NCBI RefSeq assembly: GCF_018732085.1
Contig: NZ_CP076103.1
Coordinates: 434,001 to 498,000, forward strand
Length of the DNA: 64,000 nucleotides
DNA from: Lysobacter capsici
Lineage (GTDB): Bacteria > Pseudomonadota > Gammaproteobacteria > Xanthomonadales > Xanthomonadaceae
Reading direction: 5' to 3'
Shown: positions 55,692 through 64,000 of the stretch, one piece after another
Layout of the letters: each line of letters opens with the position of its first letter
How positions within the stretch are numbered: position 1 is the stretch's first letter
Program-made: the position numbers and the translations under genes
The notes under the pieces: model-generated
Database searches by the model: none
The model's input: only the letters and a program-made list of their open reading frames with translations
What the model was told of the DNA's origin: nothing

Positions 55692-56192
55692 CTTTGCGCG
55701 GAGCAAAACCATCGGCAGGAAGTCTTCCGCGGCGCAAAGCATGGCTGCCCGGTCGTGAGTTGATCCGCCGATATTCGAGCCGCAGTTCGCCCCGATAATC
55801 GATGTCCCTGCGAATACCCCGGGGCCAGCGGCGTAAGCCGCGACTACCAAACATGCTTGCGTCGTATGTGCGGCGCCGCGGGCGCGGCTTGCGACGCTTA
55901 GGTCCGTTGTGCCGCGGCCCGATTTATGGGGCCTGCCAAATCACATATTCCATGCGAAACCTGAAGTTGTCTTAGATGTAATCCTTAACGATGCAATCGA
56001 TGCGACAGCCCAATGGCAGAATCCACGCGGTCTCCGGCAGACGTGCCCGCCCTTTCGCCTGAGCCGCGTTTGGGTTGCGGCCTTCTTTCGCGGTGCCATC
56101 ACAGCGGCGCCACGTGAAATCGCGGTGGCGTTCATCTGATTAGGCGGTCTAAATCATTTTCATACCGTCAACAAATACGACAAGGACAGCTA
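55692..56192. other. Gap after the rRNA operon
   Basis: About 500 bp without a supported gene. A degenerate REP-like dyad (GGCGTAAGCCGCGACTACC with GGCGCGGCTTGCGACGC) lies near 55829-55898. Lower-GC sequence near 55920-56000 and 56140-56190 probably includes the promoter of the beta-helix gene. Confidence 0.5.
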
Positions 56193-57416
56193 ATGAAGAG
56201 ACGTCAGTTCATCGGAGCTCCGCTGGCAGTAGCCGCCGCAACTGCGGCTGCGGGATTCGCCACCGTCGCCGACGCGGCTCCGCAGGCCACCATGGAGCGG
56301 CTTTCGGTGCTGGATTTCATCCCGCCGGAACTGCACGCAGCTATCTTCGACGAATCCAATACTGTCGATCTCACGGCATACATCCAGGCCGCGATCGATT
56401 CGCGTCCCGGGCGTTCCATCGACATCCGCTTTCCCAGCGGCACTTATCGCTTCAACGGAACCTTGCATGTTTCGCGCAACCATCTGTGGCTGAGCGGCGA
56501 TAACGCCACACTCCTCCATGGGGCTGAAGGCGATGCGATCGTGTTGGGCGACGGAGTCACAGCGTATTACCGGATTCAGATCGGTGGCTTCCTGATGGGC
56601 AAGAGCCAGGTTTGCTATTCCGGCGCGATGATCCGCTCGCGGTTGTGCAGCATCGTGACGATCAAGGATTGTTATTTCTATGGAGACGACAAGATCCACG
56701 ACGTCATGGTGTTCGAGCGCGGTTACCAGATCGACATTCATAACGTCGTATCGGAGAAGTGCCGGAATAATCATGTCACGCTGAGCGGCTCCGGGCCGGG
56801 CGCCGATCGCCAGGTGGATGCGACGATCTACGACAACCGCTTCGATTATGGCGCGTCCGCACTGTCGGCAAACGGTTTCGTCGAGGGGATATTCTTTCGC
56901 CGGAACATCTGCCTGCGCCAGCGCAACATCATCGCGAGTCTCAACGGAACTGCCAACTGGACTATCCCGTCGGTGAAGATCCAGGAAAACGATTTCGACG
57001 GAGGCGGATCCATCGGCCTGCAGATCAATCGCCTGTCCAATTTCCAGATCAACGACAACTGGTTCTCGAGCCTGCAGGACACGGCGTTGCGAATCGACGA
57101 AAATGCGGGTGGTGGAACGGTCAGCGACAATCAGTTCTACGCGACTGAAGGCAGAACCGCGATCGAGATCGGTGGTCAAGGCATTGTGATCACCGGCAAT
57201 ACGATCTCAGGTGGGCAGCAAGGGATGTATCTGCGCGCAACCAGCGGGAACATCGTATTCACCGGAAATATGGTGACTTACATGAAAGGTTTGGCCATCA
57301 ATCTCTATGAGAATCCGTCGATGGTGACGATTGTGGGGAACAACTTCGTGAGCAATGCCGCAGCGATATCGACGGGCGGCACCGCATTAAACGTAGCCAG
57401 CAATCTCATTCGCTGA
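56193..57416 (+). CDS. Tat-exported right-handed beta-helix protein
   Basis: A 407-residue protein. MKRRQFIGAPLAVAAA is a twin-arginine signal, probably cut after ADA near residue 29. The N-terminal part (LTAYIQAAIDSRPGRSIDIR ... FPSGTYRF) is the pectate-lyase-3 type cap seen in glycoside hydrolases and phage tail spikes. It is followed by many Asn-rich turns typical of a parallel beta-helix (NDNWFSS, SDNQFYA, TGNTISGG, TGNMVTY, VGNNFVSNA). No catalytic residues can be named with confidence; polysaccharide binding or cleavage is likely. It has AAGGA upstream and no neighbours on its strand. The base composition is lower in GC than its surroundings, hinting at transfer. Confidence 0.82.
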   Translation: MKRRQFIGAPLAVAAATAAAGFATVADAAPQATMERLSVLDFIPPELHAAIFDESNTVDLTAYIQAAIDSRPGRSIDIRFPSGTYRFNGTLHVSRNHLWLSGDNATLLHGAEGDAIVLGDGVTAYYRIQIGGFLMGKSQVCYSGAMIRSRLCSIVTIKDCYFYGDDKIHDVMVFERGYQIDIHNVVSEKCRNNHVTLSGSGPGADRQVDATIYDNRFDYGASALSANGFVEGIFFRRNICLRQRNIIASLNGTANWTIPSVKIQENDFDGGGSIGLQINRLSNFQINDNWFSSLQDTALRIDENAGGGTVSDNQFYATEGRTAIEIGGQGIVITGNTISGGQQGMYLRATSGNIVFTGNMVTYMKGLAINLYENPSMVTIVGNNFVSNAAAISTGGTALNVASNLIR

Positions 57417-57718
57417 CGGGCGACTGGAATGTGAAAGCATGAGAGTGCCCGAAAACCGGTGAGTTTCTCGTTTTCCGAGGGTGGCGAATTTACAGCGTAC
57501 TCAGCGAACTGATTTAAGTTGCGATGCCGATCGCGTTGGGCTTGGTAAATATCAGGTATCTGGGCGCCAATGCTTCACGGTAAGCGCGAACCATCGACCG
57601 GTGTTCGCAGGCGAGGTTCGAGTGACCGCCGCCGCTGAAATGGCGGGTTGGAATAGCGGGTGGGCGACCGCTAAACCGTCAATACGATCGCAGACACCGC
57701 GCTGCGATCGTTCGCATC
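57417..57718. other. Gap without features
   Basis: This 302 bp stretch lies between two convergent genes. A weak dyad (CCCGAAAACCGG/GTTTTCCGAGGG) at 57449-57481 may be a terminator; nothing else is seen. Confidence 0.4.
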
Positions 57719-59035
57719 TCAAGAGGCGCGGTCGCCTTCCGGCGCCAGGCCGAGCTCGACTTGGGTCAGTCCGTCGTGGGTCCCGATCCGCAAGCCGATC
57801 CGATACCGCTCGCACAGCCGTTGCACGATCGCCAGGCCGAGCCCAAGGCCGGCGCTGCCTTCGCGGCGCTGAAACGGGCGGTGCAGGGTTGCGAGTAAAT
57901 CCGGTTCAACGGCGTGCCCGCTGTTGACGATATTGAAGCTTGCGCGATCCCCGTTTTTCGCATGGTCGATCCAGATACGCACCACGCCCGCTTCGGTGTG
58001 GGCGAACGCGTTGCCGATCAGATTCGACAACAGGATGTGCAGTACCGGTTCGGGCAATACGCTGCGGACGCCGGCCGGTACCTGGATATCGAGGTCGATC
58101 GGCTTTCCTTCCAGCAGCACCGCCTGGTCCAGGATCACCCGCTCCAGCAGCGGCAGCACGGGCACCGGTTCGCCCGTCAGCGCCGACTCCTGCGACTCGC
58201 GCGCCAGACTCAGCAGCGTGCCGACAGTCCGCTCGAGCTGCGAGGCCGACTGGCGCAGATGAGTCAGGTGCTGACGGCCGGCTGCCGACAGTCCGGGTTC
58301 GTCCAGCAGACGCTCGCTGGTGCTGGCGATCACCGCCAGCGGCGTGCGCAACTCGTGGCTGGCGTCGCGGGTGAATTCCTGTTCGCGTTCGATGAAGGTG
58401 CGGATGCGTTCGATCAGCTCGGCGACGCCTCGCGCGACCAAGCCGACTTCATCGTCGGCGCGTTCGGGCATCGGCAGTATCGGCAGATGCTGCGGTGTGA
58501 TCGAGCCGACCTGCGCCGCCAGTCGCGCCAGCGGCGCCGTGGTGCGTCGCGCCAGCCAGTAAGCGATTAACAACGCCAACGCGAACACCGCGGCCGCCGA
58601 CCAGGCCAGCAATTGCAGGATGCGGTCGCGCATCGGCCGGACCACCAATTGCTGGCTGACTTCGGCGACCAACCACGCATTCGCGGCCGGATCGGCGGCC
58701 TGCAGGGTCTTGAGGTGGTAGTGGCGCCCGTCGCGCCCGGCGTATTCGTGACGCCAGGGTTCGTCGCGGTAAGGCGAACGCAAGTCGTCGGGGAATTGGG
58801 CGACGTCGGTGTACACCTTCATGTACGGGCTGCGCGGCGTTTCCCAGCGGCCGTCGCGTCGATGCGCCTGCACCAGGGCCGCGGCTTCCTGCCGTAACGC
58901 GGCGTCGAAGAACGCGTCTTCGGTGGCATACATGAAGATCATCGCGTACAGGCCGAACACGCCGGCGACGAGCACGGCGAATCCGCCGAACGCGATCATC
59001 AAGCGGTTGCGCATGCGCCGCCGCGGCTGTTTCAT
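57719..59035 (-). CDS. Sensor histidine kinase
   Basis: A 438-residue membrane kinase. Two membrane segments (about 13-35 and 143-161) enclose a ~105-residue periplasmic domain. A HAMP region follows (TTAPLARLAAQVGSI), then the H-box EFTRDASHELRTPLAV with His227, an N-box with NLIGNAFAHTEAG, and a G-box GSAGLGLGLAIVQRLC. The start 59035 overlaps the regulator's stop as ATGA. An upstream in-frame extension only runs through the regulator gene. The signal sensed is unknown. Confidence 0.95.
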   Translation of the reverse strand: MKQPRRRMRNRLMIAFGGFAVLVAGVFGLYAMIFMYATEDAFFDAALRQEAAALVQAHRRDGRWETPRSPYMKVYTDVAQFPDDLRSPYRDEPWRHEYAGRDGRHYHLKTLQAADPAANAWLVAEVSQQLVVRPMRDRILQLLAWSAAAVFALALLIAYWLARRTTAPLARLAAQVGSITPQHLPILPMPERADDEVGLVARGVAELIERIRTFIEREQEFTRDASHELRTPLAVIASTSERLLDEPGLSAAGRQHLTHLRQSASQLERTVGTLLSLARESQESALTGEPVPVLPLLERVILDQAVLLEGKPIDLDIQVPAGVRSVLPEPVLHILLSNLIGNAFAHTEAGVVRIWIDHAKNGDRASFNIVNSGHAVEPDLLATLHRPFQRREGSAGLGLGLAIVQRLCERYRIGLRIGTHDGLTQVELGLAPEGDRAS

Positions 59036-59718
59036 GGGCGATCGCGCAGCTTGAAGCCCACGCCATGCACGGTGTGCAGCATCGGCCAGGCGAAGGGTTT
59101 GTCGAGCGCCTGCCGCAGCAGATACAGATGCGAACGCAGCGGATCGGATTGCGGCACGTCGTCGCCCCACACGCGTTGCATGAGTTCGCTGCGGGTGAGG
59201 GTGCGAGGCCAGGCTTCGGCCAGGATCAGCAGAATGCGGTACGCGGTCTGATGCAGTTCGAGCGTCGCGCCGTCGCGTTGCGCGTGGTTGCCGCGGCGAT
59301 CGATGCTGAGCGGACCGATCCGCAGCACGTGCTGCTCGCCGCTGCGATGACGTTGCGACAGCGCCAGGCAGCGGGCGAGCAGTTCCTCGCCCGCGAACGG
59401 TTTGACCAGGTAATCGTCGGCGCCGGCCTCGAAGCCCTTGAGTTTGTCGGCGAGCGTGTCGCGTGCGGTGAGCATCAGCACCGGGATACGGCGGTCGGCG
59501 CGCTCGCGCAACTGCGCGCATACGCGCAGACCGTCCAGGCCGGGCAGGTTGAGGTCCAGCACCACGACATCGGGCGGATCGTCCAGCGCCAGACGCAGGC
59601 CGGTGCGGCCATCGGCGGCGAAATCCGCCCGATGGCCGTGCGACTCGAACATTGCCGCCATCGCCGTGCGCAGCGGCAGATGATCTTCGACCACGAGTAT
59701 GCGCAGACGCTCCACCAT
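59032..59718 (-). CDS. OmpR/PhoB family response regulator
   Basis: A 228-residue regulator. The receiver domain has the acidic pair ED at 11-12, phosphoacceptor Asp55 in VVVLDLNLPG and the conserved Lys in DDYLVKPF. The C-terminal winged helix carries ELMQRVWGDD and SHLYLLRQALDKPF. It sits between the DJ-1-like gene (6 bp upstream) and its cognate kinase (4 bp overlap), so all three form one operon. Confidence 0.96.
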   Translation of the reverse strand: MVERLRILVVEDHLPLRTAMAAMFESHGHRADFAADGRTGLRLALDDPPDVVVLDLNLPGLDGLRVCAQLRERADRRIPVLMLTARDTLADKLKGFEAGADDYLVKPFAGEELLARCLALSQRHRSGEQHVLRIGPLSIDRRGNHAQRDGATLELHQTAYRILLILAEAWPRTLTRSELMQRVWGDDVPQSDPLRSHLYLLRQALDKPFAWPMLHTVHGVGFKLRDRP

Positions 59719-59724
59719 CGACGC

Positions 59725-60840
59725 TCAGCTTCCGATGCGTTGCAACAGTTGTTTAGCTTCGGCCATGTCGGGGTGGCTTTCCAGTACCTCGCCGGTCAGC
59801 GCGCGCGCGCGTTCGCGATCGCCCAGGCGCAGGTGCGCTTCGGCCATGCCCAGGCGCAACTGCGGTTCGGGCATGTACGGCGCGGCCAGTTGCATGATCG
59901 CCAGCGCGTCGCGGGTGGCGGCCAGGTCCTGGGTAGACTGCGATTGGTAGTAGCCGAGCAGGCCGATCAGCTGCACGTGATAGTTGTCGCGATCGTCGGC
60001 GAGCGCTTTATGCACGGCCGCGGTTTCGCCGTCCAATGCACGCTGCACCAGGGTCATGGTGCGTTCGTCGCGCCACGGCGTGCGCGCCTTGGGCTGACGG
60101 CCGAGCGTGCTGACGATGGCTTCGGCGACGGCGGGCGTGGAGTACGGGTTCTGGCCGGTGATCAGGCGACCGTCGACGACCAGCTTGGGCATCATCAACG
60201 CCGCTTCCTGCCACTGCGCCCCGCGCGCCTTGAGCGCGTCTTCGAGCTGGAAGCGGTATTGCTTCGCCCAGCGCTTGCCGAACACGGCTTCTTCCTCGTT
60301 GCTGAAACCGGTCATGCGCTTGCCGTCGACCAGCCAGGCGCCATTGCCGAGCCGCACATCCACCAGCGCGGCGGGCCCGTGACACACCGCCGCGACCACG
60401 CCGCCGCGTTCGTAGACGTCGGCCACCACGCGCTGCAAGGCCGGGTCGGCGGGCAGGTCGAACATTGCGCCCTTGCCGCCGACCACGTAGACCGCGGCGT
60501 AGTCGGCGGCCTTGAGATCGCCGGTCTTGCGCGTGGCCGCGAGCAGCCCGTTCGCGTCGGCGTCGGCGAGCAGGCTCGCGTTGAACGCTTCGGCCGCGTC
60601 GTATTTGTCGGCCTCGGCGCGGCCGCCGTTCGGGCTGGCGACGTCGATGGCATAGCCGTTGTCGCGGAAGATCAGATACGCCTGGGCGAATTCGTCCATC
60701 TCGAAGCCGGGCCGGGTCTTGCCCTGGTCGCGGCCTTCGCCGCTGACCACGATCAGGATCTTGTCGGCGGCCATCGCGGGGACAGCGGCGAGCAGCAGCG
60801 ACACGGCGAGTACGCCGCGGCGAACACGATGTAGGGTCAT
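59725..60840 (-). CDS. Exported DJ-1/PfpI-type protein with C-terminal repeats
   Basis: A 371-residue exported protein. After a signal peptide (about 1-24, ending PAMA) comes a DJ-1/ThiJ/PfpI domain with the nucleophile elbow AAVCHGPAALV, Cys153, and the metal/acid Glu in SGEGRDQG. Type-1 glutamine-amidotransferase-like fold proteins of this group include glyoxalase-III and chaperone-like members. From about 265 to the end the sequence is helical and TPR-like (AQLRLGMAEAHLRLGDRERA type). The start 60840 gives a clean signal. It leads a three-gene operon with the two-component system and may supply or sense its signal. Confidence 0.83.
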   Translation of the reverse strand: MTLHRVRRGVLAVSLLLAAVPAMAADKILIVVSGEGRDQGKTRPGFEMDEFAQAYLIFRDNGYAIDVASPNGGRAEADKYDAAEAFNASLLADADANGLLAATRKTGDLKAADYAAVYVVGGKGAMFDLPADPALQRVVADVYERGGVVAAVCHGPAALVDVRLGNGAWLVDGKRMTGFSNEEEAVFGKRWAKQYRFQLEDALKARGAQWQEAALMMPKLVVDGRLITGQNPYSTPAVAEAIVSTLGRQPKARTPWRDERTMTLVQRALDGETAAVHKALADDRDNYHVQLIGLLGYYQSQSTQDLAATRDALAIMQLAAPYMPEPQLRLGMAEAHLRLGDRERARALTGEVLESHPDMAEAKQLLQRIGS

Positions 60841-60949
60841 GGAGGCGATCTCGACAGGAGGGAGCCTCAGTGTCGGCGGCGGCTGTGAATCAAACTTCAA
60901 ACGCCGCGATGTGCCGCTGCGACGCGCTACTGCCGCGATCGAGCGCCGG

Positions 60950-61684
60950 TCACGCCGTCTTGCGGAACGTCACCACCAGCACATCGCGATGCGCTTCGCG
61001 TTGCGGGTCCTGCGGCGTCACCGCGGTGACGCCATGGAACACGCGGGCGTCGTCGACCAGCGCGGCGTCGAGCGGCGCGGTCAGGGTGAAACTGCCCAGT
61101 TCGGTGCCGTCGGCGGTGTGGATGGTGGTGGTGCCGCTGAGGATGTTGTGACGATCGATCAACAGCACCAGCACGTAGTCGACGCCGTCGCGATGCACGC
61201 CTTCGGGCGTGGGCTGGCCGTCTTCGTCGCTGCGCGCTTCGATGCGGAACTGGTGCAGTTCGATATGCCAGGCCTGCGTGTGCGGCGCGAGCGTGGAAAA
61301 GAAGTCGCGGCAGAACCCGAGCACGGTGGTGAGGCTGGCGCCGCTGGCGATGGCGTCGTGCACCGGCTCGAACCAGCGTTCGATATCGCCTTGCAGGGCG
61401 TTGTAATTGAGGCTTTGGTAATGCGGTTGATGCGGCTGGCGCTCGATCGCGCCGTCGCGACCGGCGCGGAACACCGCATGCCGGCGGCGGCGATGGCGGC
61501 CGACGCTGGCCAGGTACTGGTCGGGCGCCAGGTCGTTCCAACTGTCGGCGAACGCCGGCCAATCCTGCAGCGAGCCGTGCTGCAGCAGATGGCCGCGCAT
61601 GGTCTGGCCGTCGACGAAACAGAAGCCGTCGCCGCGCAGGGAGTGCGCGAAGTTTTCATGATCGGTGCGCGGGGCGGGGGACAT
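60950..61684 (-). CDS. 2OG-Fe(II) dioxygenase family protein
   Basis: A 244-residue enzyme of the 2OG-Fe_Oxy_2 type (the group of BsmA and bacterial free-amino-acid hydroxylases such as isoleucine dioxygenase). The metal triad is visible: His164 and Asp166 in GVHRDGVDYV and His217 in VFHGVTAV; an Arg in QREAHRDVLVV would bind 2-oxoglutarate. The start MSPAPRTDHE lacks a strong ribosome site. It precedes the MAPEG gene's 3' end by 68 bp on the same strand. The substrate is unknown. Confidence 0.87.
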   Translation of the reverse strand: MSPAPRTDHENFAHSLRGDGFCFVDGQTMRGHLLQHGSLQDWPAFADSWNDLAPDQYLASVGRHRRRRHAVFRAGRDGAIERQPHQPHYQSLNYNALQGDIERWFEPVHDAIASGASLTTVLGFCRDFFSTLAPHTQAWHIELHQFRIEARSDEDGQPTPEGVHRDGVDYVLVLLIDRHNILSGTTTIHTADGTELGSFTLTAPLDAALVDDARVFHGVTAVTPQDPQREAHRDVLVVTFRKTA

Positions 61685-61752
61685 TCGCGACTCTTCGGGA
61701 CAGCGGGATGCGGCGGGGGAGATGGCGAACGCGGTCAGCGTTCGCGAAGGAT

Positions 61753-62214
61753 TTAGCTCGGCAAACCGGCCTGCGTCGAGCCGTCGAGCAAACGCAGCAC
61801 CACCTGCGCGCTGGCATCTTCGGACGCCGCCAGCGCGGCCAGGACCAGCAACGCCAGCACGCAGCCGAAGCCCACCACCCAGGCCAGACTGCGCAGCCTC
61901 GGCTGGCGCAGCACATAGAACACGCCGTGCAGCACGCGGAACACGATGAAGACGATCGACAGGATGACGATCCAGTCGGTGGCCACGCCGGTCATCTGCG
62001 CGCCGATCACGCCGGCCGCGAACGGGGCGAAGGCTTCGAAGGCGTTGAGGTGGGCGGCGTAGGCGGCGTGGGAACGCGGGTTGTCCTGACGGGTCTGCCA
62101 GCCGCGCGGGTCGCGGTTGTCGTAGCGCTTGCCGCTGGCCTTGGCGACGGCGACCCACAGATACGGCAACAGCGCGGCGATCAGCACGCACCAGTAGGCG
62201 ATGGACATGGACAT
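61753..62214 (-). CDS. MAPEG family membrane protein
   Basis: A 153-residue inner-membrane protein with four hydrophobic segments. The family pattern is RAHxN-like: SHAAYAAHLNAFEAFAPFAA, with the conserved Asn-Glu pair, and VFIVFRVLHGVFYVL in the third segment. MAPEG proteins include glutathione-linked eicosanoid enzymes; bacterial members are largely uncharacterised. The start 62214 (MSMSIAYW) has AAGGA six bases upstream and is preferred over 62232. Confidence 0.88.
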   Translation of the reverse strand: MSMSIAYWCVLIAALLPYLWVAVAKASGKRYDNRDPRGWQTRQDNPRSHAAYAAHLNAFEAFAPFAAGVIGAQMTGVATDWIVILSIVFIVFRVLHGVFYVLRQPRLRSLAWVVGFGCVLALLVLAALAASEDASAQVVLRLLDGSTQAGLPS

Positions 62215-62351
62215 GCGCGTTCCTTCAGGCATACCGCGAGCCGCGGCTGCTAAAGCCTAGCGGAAAAAACCACGGCGCCCTTGGGCGCCGTCGTCGGATC
62301 GCTGTGCGGCGAGGGTCGGCCCGCGGGACCGACCCGCCGCGTGGGCGCGGA

Positions 62352-64000
62352 TTACTTCGCCGGCGGCGCCATCAGCTTGTCGTGCGCGGCGCGGAAGGCG
62401 TTGCCTTCGTACCAGTTCGGCCACTGCTCGTTGCCGGCCAGCACCGTGCCCACGCCGTACAGCGCGTCCAGGTCCTGGACCAGGCCGTCGAGCTTCCAGG
62501 CCGCGTCGAACTCGTCGGCCGGCTTGTGGTAACGGTTGTCGCGGTAGTCGATCTGGGCCTTCTGCCCGGCTTCGACGCCGCCGTCGATCAGGTCGTCGCC
62601 GCCCTTGGCGTACAGCGCGGGCACGCCGGCCTTGGCGAAGTTGAAGTGATCGGAACGGAAGTAGAAGCCGTCCTGCGGGGTGCCTTCGGCATGCAGCACG
62701 CGCTTCTGACCGTCGGCGACGGTCTTGAGGATGTCCTCGAGTTCGGAGCTGCCGTAACCGACCACGGTCATGTCGCGGGCCTTGCCGATGATCGGCATCG
62801 CGTCGAGGTTGATCACCGCGACGGTCTTGTTCAGCGGCACGGTCGGATGGGCGACGTAGTACTTGGAACCCAGCAGTCCGGATTCTTCCAGGGTCACCGC
62901 CAGGAACAGCAGCGAACGGTCCGGCGGCGGGGTCTGCTTGCTGAAGGCTTCGGCGATTTCCAGGATGCCGGCCACGCCCGAGGCGTTGTCGACCGCGCCG
63001 TTGTAGATCGTGTCCGGGCCGGTGGTCTTGGCGTCGGCACCGTGGCCTTCATGGCCGCCTTCGCCGGTGTGGTTGCCCAGGTGATCCCAGTGCGCCATGT
63101 AGACGATGGCTTCGTCCGGACGCTTGGCGCCGTCCAGGCGCGCGATCACGTTGCGCGAGGACTTCTCGCTGATCTTGCTCTTGAGATCGACCGAAGCCTT
63201 GGCCTGCAGCGCGATCGCCTTGAAGCCGCGCTTGCCGGCGGCCTGGTACAACTGGTCGAGGTTCTGGCCCAGATCGCCGAGCAGCTTGCGCGCGGCGTCG
63301 TTGCTGATCCAGCCCTGCACCGGCAGGCGCGGTTCCGGATCGTCCTTGGCCGGCAGGTCGAACTGCGCGCCCGACCACGAATTCTTGACCACGTCCCAGC
63401 CGTACGATGCGCCGGCGGTGTCGTGGATGATGAGCGCGGCCTTCGCGCCCTGGCGCGCGGCCTCTTCGAACTTGTAGGTCCAGCGGCCGTAGTAGGTCAT
63501 CCGCTTGCCTTCGAACAAGGTCGCGTCCTGGCCGTGGAAGCCCGGGTCGTTGACGAACATCACCACCGTCTTGCCCTTGACGTCGACTCCGGCGTAATCG
63601 TTCCACTGCTGCTCGGGCGCGTTGACGCCGTAGCCCACGAACACCAGATCGCTGCCGTCGACCTTCACTTCCGGCTGGCCGGTGCGGGTGCCGACCACCA
63701 TGTCGGTGCCGAACTTCAACTCGCGCGGCTGGCCCTTGACCTCGAGCTTGAGCGAGGTGGTTTCGTCGGCGGTGGTTTCGACCATCGGCACGGTCTGGAA
63801 GTAGCTGTCGCCGTTGCCGGGTTTCATGCCCATGCGCTGGAACTGCGCCTGCAGGTACGCGACGGTCTTGTCCTCGCCGGCGCTGCCGGGCGCGCGGCCT
63901 TCGAACTCGTCGGAGGCCAGGATCTTGACGTGCTGGGCGAAGTCGGCGGCGTTGATCGCGCCGTCGAAGCCGTGCTCGCCGGCGGGTACGGCCGGGGCCG
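62352..64000 (-). CDS. M28 family zinc peptidase, 5' end outside window
   Basis: About 549 residues are visible and the frame runs off the right edge, so the N-terminus (probably with a signal peptide) is missing. A protease-associated (PA) domain with VVMFVNDPGFHG lies before the M28 catalytic domain. The metal ligands are seen in YMAHWDHLG, GAVDNASGVAG, TLEESGLLGS and INLDAMPIIG, with His in RSDHFNFAKAGVP. The closest described type is a secreted aminopeptidase. An internal Met at 63833 is not the start, since the sequence before it (SDEFEGRAPGS) is also typical M28. Confidence 0.94.
   Translation of the reverse strand, partial: APAVPAGEHGFDGAINAADFAQHVKILASDEFEGRAPGSAGEDKTVAYLQAQFQRMGMKPGNGDSYFQTVPMVETTADETTSLKLEVKGQPRELKFGTDMVVGTRTGQPEVKVDGSDLVFVGYGVNAPEQQWNDYAGVDVKGKTVVMFVNDPGFHGQDATLFEGKRMTYYGRWTYKFEEAARQGAKAALIIHDTAGASYGWDVVKNSWSGAQFDLPAKDDPEPRLPVQGWISNDAARKLLGDLGQNLDQLYQAAGKRGFKAIALQAKASVDLKSKISEKSSRNVIARLDGAKRPDEAIVYMAHWDHLGNHTGEGGHEGHGADAKTTGPDTIYNGAVDNASGVAGILEIAEAFSKQTPPPDRSLLFLAVTLEESGLLGSKYYVAHPTVPLNKTVAVINLDAMPIIGKARDMTVVGYGSSELEDILKTVADGQKRVLHAEGTPQDGFYFRSDHFNFAKAGVPALYAKGGDDLIDGGVEAGQKAQIDYRDNRYHKPADEFDAAWKLDGLVQDLDALYGVGTVLAGNEQWPNWYEGNAFRAAHDKLMAPPAK

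Noticed and set aside
55909..56139. A 76-codon frame after the rRNA operon
   Set aside because: No ribosome site or family resemblance; a comparable frame lies antisense.

Overview
The window is a chromosomal segment of a high-GC gammaproteobacterium of the family Xanthomonadaceae, most likely Lysobacter or a close relative. This rests on gene order and content: comM-ubiK-P-II, argS-SPOR, radC/coaBC-dut-xanA, a membrane-anchored phosphomannomutase, the rRNA order 16S-tRNA-Ala-tRNA-Ile-23S-5S, and dense families of GTAGGAGCGGCGC-type palindromic repeats. The genus is inferred; no database search was possible.

Layout. 1-2416: glyoxylate shunt pair aceB (left end cut off) and aceA. 2417-3544: repeat-rich gap with a ~520 bp inverted repeat and two microsatellites, then a secreted S9 peptidase (3545-5593). 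5911-11440: the most interesting locus, a little-studied RiPP-like peptide-maturation cassette. It holds a cNMP-binding/GGDEF protein, a class III cyclase-like protein with a membrane segment and TPRs, an NHLP/nitrile-hydratase-leader-type precursor on the opposite strand, and a SagB-like nitroreductase-fold dehydrogenase whose 3' end is triplicated in tandem. 11797-16146: nitronate monooxygenase, two alpha/beta hydrolases with an apparent Asp nucleophile, a 51-residue Cys-rich protein and an AraC regulator. 16914-19435: a GNAT/BBE-type flavoenzyme pair.

19587-28216: comM, ubiK, a P-II protein, a divergent LysR/YeiH pair with a putative operator, and divergent polyamine genes speE and speA followed by a YciI-like gene. 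28431-30373: a beta-hydroxyacid dehydrogenase, then a gap with a 14-copy 7-mer minisatellite and a second composite palindrome. 30374-44641: housekeeping genes (SPOR protein, argS, radC, coaC and coaB as two genes, dut, xanA, pyrE, xth, ampG), interrupted by a 115 bp tandem array at 39705-40290. 44758-49617: an RHH-like protein, anmK with a duplicated translation start, an M23 peptidase and tyrS.

49618-55691: a complete rRNA operon with three tandem promoters, boxA-like site, processing stems, two tRNAs and a strong terminator. 56193-57416: a solitary Tat-exported beta-helix protein. 57719-64000: a DJ-1-like secreted protein with a two-component system, a 2OG-Fe dioxygenase, a MAPEG protein and an M28 peptidase cut by the right edge.

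Functional links: cell-wall recycling and remodelling genes (ampG, anmK, M23 peptidase, SPOR protein) lie close together; coaC, coaB and dut form a cofactor/nucleotide cluster; and the peptide cassette joins second-messenger-type domains to a candidate ribosomally made peptide.
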